From CANGTU01 sp046336655 (GTDB lineage Bacteria; Bacteroidota; Bacteroidia; Flavobacteriales_D; Sanyastnellaceae): DNA of 7,090 nucleotides. The stretch is taken from positions 1 through 7,090 of the forward strand of contig JBKDGH010000117.1 of NCBI GenBank assembly GCA_046336655.1, written 5' to 3'. Under the pieces are notes generated by a model. That model was not told the origin of the DNA. It did not search any database and saw nothing but the letters and a program-made list of their open reading frames with translations. The translations under genes and the position numbers were made by a program. Below, piece by piece: positions 6,484 to 7,090 of this stretch. Each line of letters begins with the position of its first letter. Position 1 is the first letter of the stretch.

Positions 6484-6491
6484 CCGGTCAG
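6480..6491. repeat. 12-bp palindrome holding both convergent stop codons
   Basis: CTGACCGGTCAG is a perfect 12-bp inverted repeat. The TGA at 6481-6483 ends the plus-strand DUF3467 gene, and the TGA read on the minus strand at 6490-6488 ends the dihydroorotase-like gene. With no loop or T-tract it is not a standard terminator, and no other terminator was seen between the two genes. Confidence 0.85.
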
Positions 6492-7090
6492 ATCATATGG
6501 ACACGCCCCTTCAATTCCTTCCCCAGAAAAGGCGAATTGAGTGAAAGGCTTTTCCAGTTAGTTCGGGTGAAGTGTGTACGTTCTTCAGTCGAGAAAACGG
6601 TGATTTCGGCGGGTTCCCCTTCCCGGATGACGGACATGTTTACACCGAGCACCCTCGCAGGGCCACTTGTGAATTTGCCGATCAGCTCTGCGGTGTCAAG
6701 TTTACCCTCAGTGGATTGAAGTGCGCAGTGAAAGGCGGTCTGAATGCTGCTCATTCCATAGTTCGCATATTCCCATTCCAGCACTTTGTGCTCATGGTCT
6801 TCCGGAGAGTGATCGCTGCATATCGCATCGATGGTGCCGTCCTTAAGCCCTGCGATCAGTGCCTTGCGGTCGGCCGAAGAGCGAAACGGCGGCAGCACCT
6901 TGAGGTTGGAGTCAAATCCGATCATATCCTCATCGGTGAACGCAAGCTGATGCGCTGCCACGGCGCATGTGACCTGCAATCCACTCTTCTTTGCCTTGCG
7001 GATCAGCTCCACACTTCCGGCTGTACTGATCAGTGAAATATGCAGACGTCCACCGGAGTACTTCAGCAACTCGAGATCGCGGTGCACCCT
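6488..7090 (-). CDS. Dihydroorotase-like amidohydrolase, C-terminal part (5' end outside window)
   Basis: C-terminal ~200 residues of a class I dihydroorotase homologue; the family interconverts carbamoyl-aspartate and dihydroorotate in UMP synthesis. The GTG at 7087 is not the start: an open codon precedes it, and the region corresponds to the middle of a ~420-residue protein. Numbering from that GTG, the family block ISTAGSVELIRKAK is at 20-33, VTCAVAAHQ at 39-47, LKVLPPFR at 62-69, DGTIDAICSDHSPED at 83-97, and SPFLGKELKGRV near the end. Compared with active class I enzymes (xHxxH-V/I-ST, VTPHH, NPPLR, DHAPH), the metal-ligand histidine before I-S-T is Leu19, the substrate-contact Asn is Leu65, and the His after DHAP is Glu96. 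Asp92 is kept. It may therefore be a non-catalytic paralogue, like the PyrC' proteins that only support aspartate transcarbamoylase. The N-terminal HxH cannot be seen. Confidence 0.85.
   Translation of the reverse strand, partial: RVHRDLELLKYSGGRLHISLISTAGSVELIRKAKKSGLQVTCAVAAHQLAFTDEDMIGFDSNLKVLPPFRSSADRKALIAGLKDGTIDAICSDHSPEDHEHKVLEWEYANYGMSSIQTAFHCALQSTEGKLDTAELIGKFTSGPARVLGVNMSVIREGEPAEITVFSTEERTHFTRTNWKSLSLNSPFLGKELKGRVHMI

Noticed and set aside
6572..7036. 154-codon plus-strand open frame at the window end
   Set aside because: It is antisense to the dihydroorotase-like gene, which has clear family motifs, and it has no promoter box or recognisable motif.

Overview
The window looks like chromosomal DNA of a member of the Bacteroidota. 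Three things point there: the first gene ends in a type IX secretion (T9SS) type A sorting domain; three genes carry TACCTTT-type boxes, matching the Bacteroidota -7 promoter element (TAnnTTTG), just ahead of their start codons; and the gene complement includes DUF3467, a YjjG-type nucleotidase and a UPRT with Bacteroidota-like sequence. Base composition looks close to balanced by eye. No mobile elements, CRISPR arrays, tRNAs or rRNAs were seen.

Layout. Positions 1-3114 (+) hold the 3' part of a large secreted beta-propeller protein with Asp-box repeats, a lysine/arginine-free acidic insert and the T9SS tail. A strong intrinsic terminator with a TTCG loop follows at 3136-3161. The gap gene (type I GAPDH, 3182-4186) starts only 4 nt after its predicted -7 box. 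After a 105-bp gap comes an apparent three-gene operon: upp (4292-4939), a small four-helix membrane protein of unknown function (4939-5385) and a YjjG-family pyrimidine nucleotidase (5382-6116). Its genes overlap by 1 and 4 bp. A DUF3467 protein (6166-6483) follows with its own -7 box. The minus strand then carries the C-terminal part of a dihydroorotase-like gene (6488 to the window edge), convergent with DUF3467. The two stop codons lie inside a single 12-bp palindrome.

How the genes fit together. UPRT (uracil + PRPP to UMP) and YjjG (dephosphorylation of pyrimidine, including noncanonical, nucleotides) form a pyrimidine salvage/clean-up pair, with the membrane protein translationally coupled between them. 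The dihydroorotase homologue belongs by family to de novo pyrimidine synthesis. In the visible part, however, it lacks a metal-ligand histidine and two substrate-contact residues, so it may be a non-catalytic paralogue. GAPDH is a housekeeping glycolytic enzyme and the first gene an exported surface protein; neither has an obvious link to the pyrimidine genes.

Most of the window is ordinary core genome. The points most worth checking are the substituted dihydroorotase homologue, the coupled unknown membrane protein and the near-leaderless promoter architecture. I did not find a clear new multi-gene system.
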